Shown here: one piece after another, positions 21,372-31,593 of the stretch
Position numbering within the stretch: the first letter of the stretch is position 1
How the letters are laid out: every line of letters begins with the position of its first letter
Source of the DNA: Oryza sativa Japonica Group
Lineage: Eukaryota > Streptophyta > Magnoliopsida > Poales > Poaceae
Direction: 5' to 3'
DNA length: 64,000 nucleotides
NCBI RefSeq assembly: GCF_034140825.1
Contig: NC_089039.1
Span: 29,710,501-29,774,500 of the forward strand
Position numbers and translations under genes: made by a program
The notes under the pieces: generated by a model
The model's database searches: none
What the model was told of the DNA's origin: nothing
What the model saw: only the letters and a program-made list of their open reading frames with translations

Positions 21372-22646
21372 TCAGAAGAAGGCGGTGCCGGCCAATCCGC
21401 GGTGGAGGAGGTTGTGCGCGATGTCGTCCCTCACCTTGTTGGCGGACTCCGACTGCACAAGCACGGTGTCGTCCTCCTCCTCGTCGGGGGGGAGGTCGCA
21501 GCGGAGGTCGGGGTCCATGTCCTCCCCCCTGGTCTCGCAGATGTTGTGGAGGACGCAGCAGGCGGCGAGCACCGCGGGGAGGTCCTGCAGCTTCACCTCC
21601 GTGCGCTTCTGCAGGCACGCCCACCGCCCCTTGAGGCGGACGAACGCCTCCGTGGCCACGCGCCGGACCTCGCCCACCTTCTCGTTGAAGGCGTGCTGCG
21701 TCCACGTCAGGTTGCGCTGCGCGTAGGGGACCAGCATCCACTCCGTCAGCGGGTAGCTCGCGCCGCCCACCACCCACGACATCGACCCAGCCGCCGCCGA
21801 CGCCCGCTGGTGCAGCGCCGACTTGCGGAGCACCTGCTCGTCGCTCATGGACCCCGGCCACCCGATGCAGACGTCGGTGAAGGTGCCGTCGGGGCCGACG
21901 ACGCCCTGGAGGGTGATGGAGTAGGAGGTCTTGTGGTTGCGCTCCGTGTGGCGGCGGTTCAAGTAGGCGGCGACGGAGACCTTGGGGGCGATGATGGGGA
22001 TGTGCGTGGTGTACATGGCGCCCACCACCCCCGGGACACCCGAGGTGGCCTCGAAGCGCGTCTTGTAGGCGGTGGAGGTGGGGTGGTCGGGCCAGTGGAG
22101 GAAGCGCGGCATGAGGAGGTTGCGGATGGCGGCGCAGACCTCGAGGATGAGCTTGTGGCAGGTGGAGATGCCGAGGCCGAAGCGCTTGGAGACGACGCGG
22201 AGTGGCTCCCCCGTGGCGAGGCGCCAGACGCAGACGGCGACGCGCTGGCGGACGGGGATGGCGGCGCGGAGGGCGGTGTCCTCCTTGGCGACGGCGGCGG
22301 CGAGCGCGTCGCAGAGGAAGTGGAAGGTGGGGCGGGACATGCGGAAGGCGCGGCGGAAGTCGGCCTCCGGGTAGTCGGCGCTGCTGCACAGCTCCCACCA
22401 CGCGCGCGACCGGTCCTTCACCCACAGCCGCCGCTGCTGGTGCGGCGACGACGACGACGAGGCGTCAGCGTCATCTGCCTCTTGGTGGTCGTTGAGCTGG
22501 AGGAGGGGGAGCTCGTGGCGCGGTGGAGGTGGCGGTGGCGGGGCGTCGTCGAGGGAGGTGAGTATGTTGTCGATGGGCGTGGTGTCGCCGGCGTCGTGGG
22601 CTTGGGGCTTGGATTCGCCGCGCTTGCGACGCCGGTTGGACATCAC
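21372..22646 (-). CDS. Harbinger transposase-derived nuclease-like protein (ALP1/HARBI1-like)
   Basis: This intact 424-codon single-exon ORF belongs to the DDE_Tnp_4/HARBI1-like family, whose domesticated plant members include ALP1. Residues 1-70 are low complexity (a basic start RRRKR, a proline run, a serine run). A helical N-terminal domain follows (WWELCSSADYPEADFRRAFR). The RNase-H-fold core covers about 205-370: VVGAMYTTHIPI (209-217), FTDVCIGWPGSMSDEQVL (266-283), GGASYPLTEWMLVPY and RVATEAFVRLKGRW. In active Harbinger transposases the first segment reads GAxDGTHIxI. Here Y212 replaces the catalytic Asp, and the VGDSGYPL-type Asp is also absent (GGASYPL). I see no terminal inverted repeats or TTA duplication nearby. 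This points to a host gene rather than an active transposon, probably nuclear and non-catalytic. Two adjacent Mets leave the start uncertain by one codon. Confidence 0.85.
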   Translation of the reverse strand: MMSNRRRKRGESKPQAHDAGDTTPIDNILTSLDDAPPPPPPPRHELPLLQLNDHQEADDADASSSSSPHQQRRLWVKDRSRAWWELCSSADYPEADFRRAFRMSRPTFHFLCDALAAAVAKEDTALRAAIPVRQRVAVCVWRLATGEPLRVVSKRFGLGISTCHKLILEVCAAIRNLLMPRFLHWPDHPTSTAYKTRFEATSGVPGVVGAMYTTHIPIIAPKVSVAAYLNRRHTERNHKTSYSITLQGVVGPDGTFTDVCIGWPGSMSDEQVLRKSALHQRASAAAGSMSWVVGGASYPLTEWMLVPYAQRNLTWTQHAFNEKVGEVRRVATEAFVRLKGRWACLQKRTEVKLQDLPAVLAACCVLHNICETRGEDMDPDLRCDLPPDEEEDDTVLVQSESANKVRDDIAHNLLHRGLAGTAFF

Positions 22647-23982
22647 GTGTATCTCCTTCTCCTATGGAGGAGGAGAAATCGATCGATTTGGAGATTGAAT
22701 CAAATCAAATCAAATCATCAAATGGGCAAGCAGAAGCAAGGCAATGGATTCATACAAGGAACGGAACGGGGGTAGGTGAAACAAGACTACTCTAGGAGTA
22801 TTAGTACACTCCTAGAGTATTATTTATACAAGAAAAATACTGCACTACTGAAGGAGTATACTAGTAGCAGAATGGAATAGTAGTACTGGTGAGGATATTG
22901 GTTGGGTGTGTAATGTGAACGCCGGCGCCGGAATGGACCGGATCATCGACGACAAAATGCAATCTCGAGGATGCCATTTCCTCCTCTCTTCTCACGCGAC
23001 GCGATGAGGGGGATTGGATTGATTTTGCCCATTAATCATCTTCTTATGTGCCTAGCCTAGCTGTTTCTTCTTCATCCACATTACTCCTATTAATCTTAAT
23101 TACTCCTTGCATTTTTTTTTCCATCTATGACTATTCTGATCCATCCTTCTCCTTGCCGACCTCACCCCGCTCTCATAACGCGGTCCTACTCAAATCAAAA
23201 TGAGGCGATCACCTCCATTGGGATCCTCTTCAGTGAATCAATAATTCATCAGACTCACATATGTTAATGATAACATCATGAGACTTTGATGCTGATCCAA
23301 TTTCACCCACCCTCACCTCTCACCTTGACCATCATCTCCTCTTGTGTCTTGTCTACTCCACTATCATCAGTGGGAACTGGGTCACCAAGGATTGACGTTC
23401 TATACATAACCCCCAACTTGTCCTTCTGTCACAACACCATCAGTATTATCATGTACGGGGTACGGTGCACCACCCTACTGAATGTGAAAACACAACCACC
23501 TTTCTATTTATATATGAGTGCAACAGTCGTAATCGTCAAAGAAAAAAGGAGACAGCTCGAATTCAACAACAAACTGTTTACAATCAGGCTCGGCGACCTG
23601 AATTATTTATATTGATCTTTTATTACGAACCTGGCTGCTCAAAGTTACAAAAACATAATATCCACAACATCTTACACGGTGCTCTCAAAGCACAATAGAT
23701 ATACTAAAGGAAACAGTTGGAATATTGTAGTTGCCGGGGATAAAATAGTCCAAACAGATACCCTATTGTGCCAGGAAAATAGTCCAGGTTCCCCCAAAAA
23801 GCTACATTATTGATCGGTTCAAACTACAGGATCATATAAGCTGGGTAAATAAATCAAGAAAGAATTGACGTATCACAATTATAATATACACCGAACCATT
23901 CGCTGGTTTTTTGTTTGCCAAAGTAGTAATTACTCCAAAACACTGCCTTGCCTGGCCACAGGTAGCAAGGAACATACTGTGC
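22647..23982. other. Promoter/leader of the ALP1-like gene and 3' region of V-ATPase C
   Basis: The first few hundred bases upstream of 22646 contain a (CAAAT)n-like stretch and probably the promoter and leader of the ALP1-like gene. The part nearest 23982 is presumably the 3' UTR of the V-ATPase C gene. No other gene is recognised. Confidence 0.45.
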
Positions 23983-26900
23983 TCAGATAAAATTTATTGT
24001 GAAGGAAACATAGGGGTGAGCCTCGGTTTCACCTCCCAGACCAGCTACACCAACATCGTCTTCAGATTTCCAGTAAATACTGCAATTCAGAGGCTCAATT
24101 AATGACAAAAGCAGGTGCATGTTGTGACTAACAATGCAATGAACACAAACTCAAACGCTGAATTACCTATGGACATTGCCACAGAGTTCCTCCAGGATGC
24201 TCCTTACTTTCTTTTCACCCTTTTGAGAAGGTGCTAGAACAGCAGACTGATGAAAACATAAACAGCATATGATATTAGATCAGGCATCAAAGTACAAATT
24301 TGACTATCATATACTACGTAACAGTAGAATAGATTACCAGGAATGATGGGGGAAGACCATATCTAAGAATGCTCTCTACAAAGACACGCACAGCACAGAA
24401 GTGCATCCAGGAACTGAATACCTGCAGAATAGTTTTATGTAAGCAATTACAACTGAGCACCATGAAAACACAAGTTCACGAGGAATGAATCAAAGAAAAA
24501 GCAAACCACAAAACCCAACAATCAAGAAACATATGTGCTACTCCCTCCGTCAATGACTAGGACATGATGAGACAACCTAGTACAACGAATCTGGACATGA
24601 CTAGGTTGTATCCCATCCTTGACTAGGTTGGTTTTTTTTTTTGGGACATAGTGAATATGTAATAAGTATGTCTATAGCCTATAGAGCTAGGCTCTAACTA
24701 ACTCAGTTCAGTAAACAAATCCTTCATGACGGCAATTCACTGCATAAGCAGAGATAAACAACAGCAGAATTATTTTCTTTTACGCACATAGAGAAGCACA
24801 AAGTTTTGCACTTTAGCATGACGTACATAAATGGTATTCTGCACAAATTAAAATAGACAATTATGGATAATAAACACAAGCTTATTAATACATCCCAGAA
24901 ACAAGGATTTATCCCTGAATAATAAGGTTCTAGTGAGATAATAACAGCAGTAGGAAGAACTTGCAGTATGCCATGAAGTTATAACTTACTAAAATCCTTA
25001 TGTAAAATTTAAACATAAAACACAGCGTGGCATCTATCTATTGCTGGCAAGTGGCAACTGAGACCAGACAATATCTTCTTACTGGTTCAGATTCCGCATA
25101 ATTGGATGCTTTTAAGGACAATTAAGACCGTCAGGCTACTAAAGGAGATGAAAACATATTTATCTCTATTCTGGTGCAAAATGATGAAATGAACATCAAA
25201 CATTAATTGGTAGTAATTTTAATAGAACTTACATGAAACAAAAATGACATTCATAAGAATAAAAAAGTTCTTCTCTAAAGAAATGTCATTGTTGACAGGA
25301 TTATTAAATAAGCCTAAAAAGACATGCACCTCACTGTAGCTGGCATAGCACCATTGCAGAAGTGATGCCCTCATTGCTTCCTGGTCTTGCATTAGCTTTT
25401 CCAGCTCTTCCTTCCTACTTTCCTGTGCTTCAGAACTATACTCAAAATCGCGAACCTGTATTTCAACGTAATACAAGTTAATGGGTGACAGAGAATTGCC
25501 AGATTGATGGGGACAGAAAAACAAGACTGAATTTCTGTCCCAAGTTATTTGGAACTCCTAAGGCTCTAGGGATAAAAGCTAAATGTGAAGTGTAAACAAA
25601 GGTTTTTGATGAAAAAGTTAGGACGGCAAATTTACCTGGAAACCTTTTTCACGTGCACGGACCTTAAAGTTGTCAACAACCTTAGCAAACAATGTTACCG
25701 TGTAGAGAGCATACTCATTGTCCTCATAAAGTTTTTTAGACGATCTCGGTACCTATAAATCAATAATTAGTTCAAGGAAAAAAGCACTCAAATATAACAA
25801 CCAATTACGAATACTAATCACATCAACATGTAGTGCTGGAAAAAAAAACAAGGTCCTTATAAGGGCTAAATAAAACAATCTGAGTAAAGAATTTACAGGT
25901 CAAACAGATCTTTACTTTAAGTGGTTTCTACAGGGGTAACATCTCCTGCTAGTAGAACTATTAACGCCACAAGTGGTAACAAACTAAACATTGTTGGATT
26001 GAACAAAAACTACAAAAGTAAAATAAGCAACTTGCTGAAAGGACGAAAATCATATAAATAGTTGAAATGACAGTCTATTACTAACCATGTCACTATAAAA
26101 GAGCATATACTTACCACAAATGTGTCAAGGGACTCATAGCTTGACAACCAATCCTTTTGAGAGTACTTAGGAACAACTGCAAGGAGTGTCACTAGATGTT
26201 CTGATGTGACCATATCCTCTGGTTTTACCAGATTGGAAAGATCACGAACTGCTAAGCTATACAGAAGGAAAACAAACTAATTAGAGTTGACTAACAAAAG
26301 ATGAAACCATACCCTCGCATTTCTGAGTCCTTTGAAATAAAACAAGAAAGAATTGGCTTAAAGCCAAAAACTCAGTGGCATGCAATCTACCTTCCAGTTT
26401 GCTTTCTGTTGATCGCACTAAGCTGGCTCCTTACATTATTGTATTCCGCTCCTCGAACCTGAAGGTAAAAAACACATTCAGCTCAGCTGTTGTAAATTCA
26501 ACAGGTCACGCTGTAGTGTTGTGCGTGATAACTCAATGCTAAAAAAGGAGACGTGGATGCCTAATCACAAGAATATGGTTGTGTTGATAGCTGGCTAGAA
26601 CAACAGAACATACCAAAACAGAAACCAAGCTAGACCCTGTAAAAACACACTTGGCAGGAGAACAAAGCTCACTAGCTTGAACTTTGCACGTTATGGAGAT
26701 AATGTCAAAACTTGCCTACTTGTTGCAAAGCAAGCAAACAATTCCCGCTGAACGGCAAAACTTTATGTCTTATGTACAAGAAGAATAAGAATACACCAAG
26801 TGTCGTTAATTAATGACTAGAGACAGCATTAGGGTCGAAACATATTAACAGCACTATATGTAGGTTGGGTCTTGACTAGTGATTATGTGGTCGCAAGGGA

Positions 26901-27610
26901 AAAAGGTCATCACCTTCATGTCATCTTCAATCTTGGAGACCTGTGATTGGATGCTGCCGACAATCTCCTTGAGCGGTGACATCGTTGGGTATTTGCCCTC
27001 ATCCCACACAAACCTAGAAAAGAAGAAGAAGCAAAGGAAGGAAGAGGTAGAGAGCTTTAGCAAAAGAGTTGGAATCGCTAAGCTGAGAGGCAGCAGGGGC
27101 AGGAGCGAGCGAGCGACCTGGTGAGGTAGGTGTCGACGGGGACGCCGTCAACGGTGAGAGCCCCACTCTCGACACCCCCGGCGCGCTCTAGCTCCTCGAT
27201 CTGCCTCCGGATCTTGTGCGAGACCCCCTCGATGAAGACGTTGGACTGCAGCAGCGGCAGGAATAATAGGAATCGCGTGAGAGCTGGGGGGCAAGGGAGA
27301 TCGAGATCGGGGAGAAGAGAAGAGATGGGTTACCTTGACGAGATCGTCGCTGAGGGCGAGGAGGGAGTCGAGCGTGCCGACGCGGAGATCGGGGACGTTG
27401 AACTGCGGGCGGGAGGCGGAGGAGGAGGGTGAGGATGGTGGTGGCGGAAGGAAGGAAGGAAGGAAGGAAGGCGGGGAGGATGCTTACCCGGTAGAGCGGC
27501 GTGTCGAAGGAGTGGCGCGAGATGGAGTCCTGGAGGCGCGCCCAGAGAGAATTGGCGGTGGAGCCAGGAGTCTGCACGGGAAGAGACACGATCCAATAAC
27601 GTGTGGCCAT
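23983..27610 (-). CDS. VHA-C: V-type proton ATPase subunit C (VHA-C, DET3-like)
   Basis: Subunit C of the peripheral V1 sector bridges V1 and the stator of the vacuolar/endomembrane proton pump and controls its assembly. Eleven exons join in phase to 377 aa, the normal plant length: 27488-27610, 27334-27402, 27118-27245, 26914-27013, 26391-26458, 26115-26256, 25636-25752, 25330-25455, 24338-24421, 24167-24246 and 23983-24079. The protein starts [13 protein letters not shown]. Further landmarks are [69 protein letters not shown] and the end YVSFTINFI, all characteristic of eukaryotic subunit C. The single highly conserved gene of this type in Arabidopsis is DET3. The eighth intron carries a Stowaway MITE. 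Confidence 0.96.
24541..24655. mobile_element. Stowaway-like MITE in a VHA-C intron
   Basis: Starts CTCCCTCCGTCAATGACTAGG after TA and ends with a T-run followed by GGGACATAGTGAA and TA (24656-24657). The interior repeats GACTAGGTTG on both arms. It belongs to the same family as the copy at 58115-58255, but the A-run expected next to the left end is missing. Confidence 0.65.
27446..27471. repeat. (GGAA)n microsatellite in the first VHA-C intron
   Basis: About six tandem GGAA units lie in the short first intron (27403-27487). Confidence 0.9.
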
Positions 27611-27749
27611 CTCCGCCGCAGCCGGAAGCTCGCCGGCGGTGAGGAGGAGGGATTCGGGGTGGAGATCGATCGGAGTCGGAGTCGGAGGGGAAAACAAAAC
27701 AGACGAGACGAGAGAGGAACCCAAACCCAAACTACTACTCCTAGGTGGA

Positions 27750-28924
27750 AGCGTCCGTGGGTTGGTTAATGGGCCGAACCCAGTAAGCCCACCTTTTCTA
27801 TGAATCTGATGTCAAACAAACTGGAGTAGCTGGTTTCCCTTTTATTTTTTTTCAAAAAAAAAATGTTGATTTAGACTTGCTACTATATTACTACAACTCC
27901 TAGCTAATCTGCTTTATATTTCTACGCGTACAACTGTATTTTGTATTGGATTAGAGTGATAGACTAGTTTCTATCCCTATAAACATAAATATGTTTCTCC
28001 TAAAATACATAGATATATTTTATATACAATAGATGTTGAATTTGATCATATACAACTCTTAGGGTGTCCCCCTCGTCTTTTTCGCGCATGTTTTTCTAAG
28101 TGCTAAACAATGTGTTTTTACAATAATCTTATATAAAAAGTTGTTTTGATTTTCTTTTGCACGCATACTTTTCAGGCTGCTAAACACTGTGCTTTTTTTT
28201 AAAAAAAAAAAGAAGAATCTTCTACAAGCAAGTTGCTTTAAAAAATTGTATTCATCCAAGAGTTCAAAACAATTAATATTTAATTAATCATTTACTAACG
28301 ACTCACCTTTTGCATATCTTCTCATTTCCTCTCCCCTCAAACATTCCCTTAACTTCTAGTATATACTTCATATACAATTATATCGATCAATCTACACTAT
28401 TATAACATGTATTCATCGTTTACTCCAATTTACATGGGTATTTCTAAGCCCTCGGAGCAAATGTGAGGGCTTCTTTTCAACCTTTTGTATAATAGTATGC
28501 GAAATAGTAATTGATAGATTGATGATGGCAGCATTTCAGGTCAACAGAGCAGTTGAGCTGGCAACTATACATAAGTATATTTGTAATGTGACAAGCAGGC
28601 TCAAGGCTGTAAGAGACCACAAACATCAATATATGCTGATGAACTTACACAGCACCAATAGCTGAAAAGCCCAAATCAACACTGATAATAGTTTCATACA
28701 TCATCTTCCATGCCTCCCAGAAATCGGCTTCTTGATACCCAACATGTCCTATGAAAGAAGCCAATTCAATTCAGGAGATCAAGCTCAACAGGGTCTTTCC
28801 ACAACTATCATTTGGAAATCTGATTACAGTGCTGGACTTGTAAATACAATCAAACTCGCACCGTTCCCAGTCAATCATCAAACACAAGAGCACTACAGAT
28901 CCAAATAATAGTTAATTGGCGATC
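27750..28924. other. Intergenic, no gene seen
   Basis: The part next to 27745 is the VHA-C promoter. The rest is AT-rich. The segment near 28075-28230 contains two similar phrases (GCATGTTTTTCTAAGTGCTAAACAATGTG and a later variant CATACTTTTCAGGCTGCTAAACACTGTG, quoted in parts) like a decayed MITE. The last ~300 bp is probably the 3' UTR of the next minus-strand gene. Confidence 0.4.
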
Positions 28925-30093
28925 TTATAGGCTTGGAAGGGATCCTGCTCGTATGAACTCTTTGAGAAGGGCCTTCTCCCCGTTAATCTTCTTCTTCTCC
29001 GCAGCATCGCGTGGCTTGATCTTGCGCTTCTCCTCCAGCATCCATTTGTACAGCTGGCGCTGATCGTCTTGGGAGATTGGTGTGAGCACCTTTATGGGTG
29101 CAACAATTGGTTCTGCAGGCTTCTCAGCAGCCGCGGGAGATGAGGTCGGCGTAGAAGAAGTAGGATCATTCTCGGTATCTTTCTTTCCCGAGTCCTTTTG
29201 GTAGGTCCTCATAAGCATATAAGCTGCATATTGTTATAAGGATGTTAATAACTGAACTATAATAGCATTTGAGTAAGAAAAGCAGAAGTGCAGAATAACA
29301 GCACATAAGAGCTACAGAAGTGGATCTCTTTCAGAACTTAAAGAATATATATACATATATGCGCTCAATTTATGCATGTACTATATTTCTTCAGTACTAC
29401 ATTAATATCCTGTTAATAGATATGCTCAAATATACTGAGGAGACAAAAAATGCACAAATATGATTGGCAGCTCTGGTTTACCATTACATGCATAACACTT
29501 GAGAAGAAACAAGAACAACTAGAATAAACGTAAATACAGTAGTAGTAAATGGCACTGCAGATGCTAAGACAACAATGCACTAGTCTAGCCCAAACAAGGC
29601 AGAGACAGAAGTTGCCCCCAATGTGAGTAAAAGATTATGTGTAGTTGATGAGCTTATATTAATATAAGTTTACTGAAGCGGATGGATCTTTCAGTGATGA
29701 GACATGTGAGTAAAGCCGAGAGTGAATGCAACAACCAACCCGCCTAAGAGATGAATACTGATATAGCCCCAACTGCTGGTGCGACCAACAGTAGTCAGCC
29801 CTGGGTACGGAGGTGATCCCGCAAGGAGGAGTAGCAGCGCAGCGGTAGAGGTAAGGTAGATGACAAGGACGCGGCATCGGGTAAGCTAAGTAGAGAAGGA
29901 AAGGGGTGAGCTGACCTCCGACGAAGACGTTGGCGGCGAGGAGGAAGGGGAACATGCGGCGCATGAAGCTCTTCTTGGCCTCCGGAGGCGGCGGCGGCGG
30001 CGCATGAGGAGGAGGCTTGGGCTTGCCCTCCACCGGAGGCGGGGGCGGCGGCGGAGGAGGAGCATGAGGAGGCGGCTGCTTGGGCTTGGCCAT
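28925..30093 (-). CDS. Small proline-rich single-pass membrane protein, function unknown
   Basis: Two exons (29916-30093 and 28925-29223) join in phase to 158 aa. Residues 1-42 are almost entirely Pro/Ala/His/Lys (MAKPKQPPPHAPPPPPPPPP and a second proline block). Then comes KKSFMRRMFPFLLAANVFVGG, whose hydrophobic stretch continues across the splice as AYMLMRTY: one probable transmembrane helix with positive residues before it. The C-terminal half is hydrophilic, first Ser/Thr/Pro-rich, then a Lys/Glu-rich helix (LYKWMLEEKRKIKPRD) ending GSLPSL. The layout suggests a small organelle or endomembrane anchor protein, mitochondria being plausible, but this is inference. I do not recognise a named family. 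The intron is about 690 bp. Confidence 0.75.
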
Positions 30094-31593
30094 GTCCTTG
30101 AGATTGGATTTAGATTCTCTCTCTGTCTCGCTATAGTAGGAGTACACAGCACAGCCAGACAGAGAGACAGACTGGGAGTGGGAGGGAGGGGAAAGGGAAG
30201 CCAACACAACACAACAATGGCTGCCACCCAACCCAAGCACAAGGAATAAAATGCAAGCAATGGGGGAAAAACAACAACAATGGCTTGAGTGGCTTTTTTC
30301 CCCTTGAACAGTGAACAGCTAAATAACCAAATGATTTTGTAATAATTATTCGAGAGTGTAAACGAATTAAGTAGTAACTATTATGAATGAAGTTAAAGAG
30401 TATCATACTTTGATTTTTTTCTTTATTGTTGAGAAATCCTACTAATTTGACTTCTTTCCTTTGGGTGGTTAGGACAATAAAATACAGTACTCCTTTCTTT
30501 CTGCTGTGACTGTGATGATCAGGTTCAATCTTGCAAGTTTCCGAGCACTACGCACATCGGCACATACTCCTACATCTGGGTAACTAGTACAACACAGGGA
30601 ACGCCCGTCATTCTCTGTTGCAAGATCACAACAATTCATATGGAAAATGCAAGTACTCCACATCTTTCGCTGGCGTAGCTGAACTTGCAGTGCAGACCAC
30701 AAAATCCCACAAAAATGATTCAAACCCAAACCCAAATTAATCATAACATCCCACATAAACCAAAACCCAAATGAAGCAATCCACCTTTGCCTCTGCCTCC
30801 TTCCACACTGATGCTGCAAAACAGCACTAGCGAGGTGTTTCAAATGACAAACAAACTGCGCATTACAAAATGCAAATAAGCACTTTTGCATTCACCAAGT
30901 TGTAGTTGAAGCAATTACAGGGTTACACTTTATCCTCCTGATTCTAGAAAGCATGGACCTCGCATCGAAAATATACAGCCGGGCCCAGGATTTGGGTCAG
31001 AATCCACCAAAAAGAAACGAAGTTTGCCGCTGCAACAGCCACCTCCATCCAGTTATCTAGACTGCATAAAACATATTTCACCTTCTAAAGGTGGACTTAA
31101 AATGGCACGGAAACAACTATCTACCTGACACTAAGGTGATTACGATTAGCTCCAAGTTGAATTAACATCACTATCATCCGCAGCTTCCATGTTACGGAGT
31201 CACTGACACCTAGCAAGTGAGATAAGGTAAAAAAATATCAGAAAAATACTCCCTACAAAGAATATAGTAGCACAAGCTTTAAATTACTGCAAAAGCCCAT
31301 CTGCTTTTAGACATGGATCATTTAAACTGCTCGACTCGAATATCAATTCTATCACCCTACCTCTACTTCAAGAAATGATGAATACGAGCAACTTGATGTC
31401 CTAGAATAATCAGAAGGAAAAGCAAATGGTTCCATAAGTTTACTTAATCTCTGCATTGACATAACAAAATTCAAAGACAGTATCCGTTACCAAGTCAAAA
31501 AGTAAGGAAGTTAAAAGTGCATACCTGTACAATAACTTTAGATTTCAAAAAAGGGTTGCTCTGTAAAAGTGACCAACCCAGATTAATTTATCA
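30094..31593. other. Promoter of the small gene and 3' UTR of the EAF1-like gene
   Basis: Up to about 30300 is the GC-richer promoter/leader of the small membrane-protein gene. From about 30450 to 31593 is probably the 3' UTR of the EAF1-like gene. It appears to hold a 3'-UTR intron: a minus-strand donor GTATGCAC after ATTGTACAG near 31525 and an acceptor CACTTGCTAG near 31212. No further gene is supported. Confidence 0.45.

Noticed and set aside
21402-22775. Long 457-codon open frame on the plus strand
   Set aside because: It is exactly antisense to the ALP1-like ORF in GC-rich DNA; its composition (Arg/Gly/Val-rich) has no domain, so it is a codon-bias shadow.
30469-30891. 140-codon minus-strand open frame
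   Set aside because: No homology seen; it lies in the probable 3' UTR of the EAF1-like gene.
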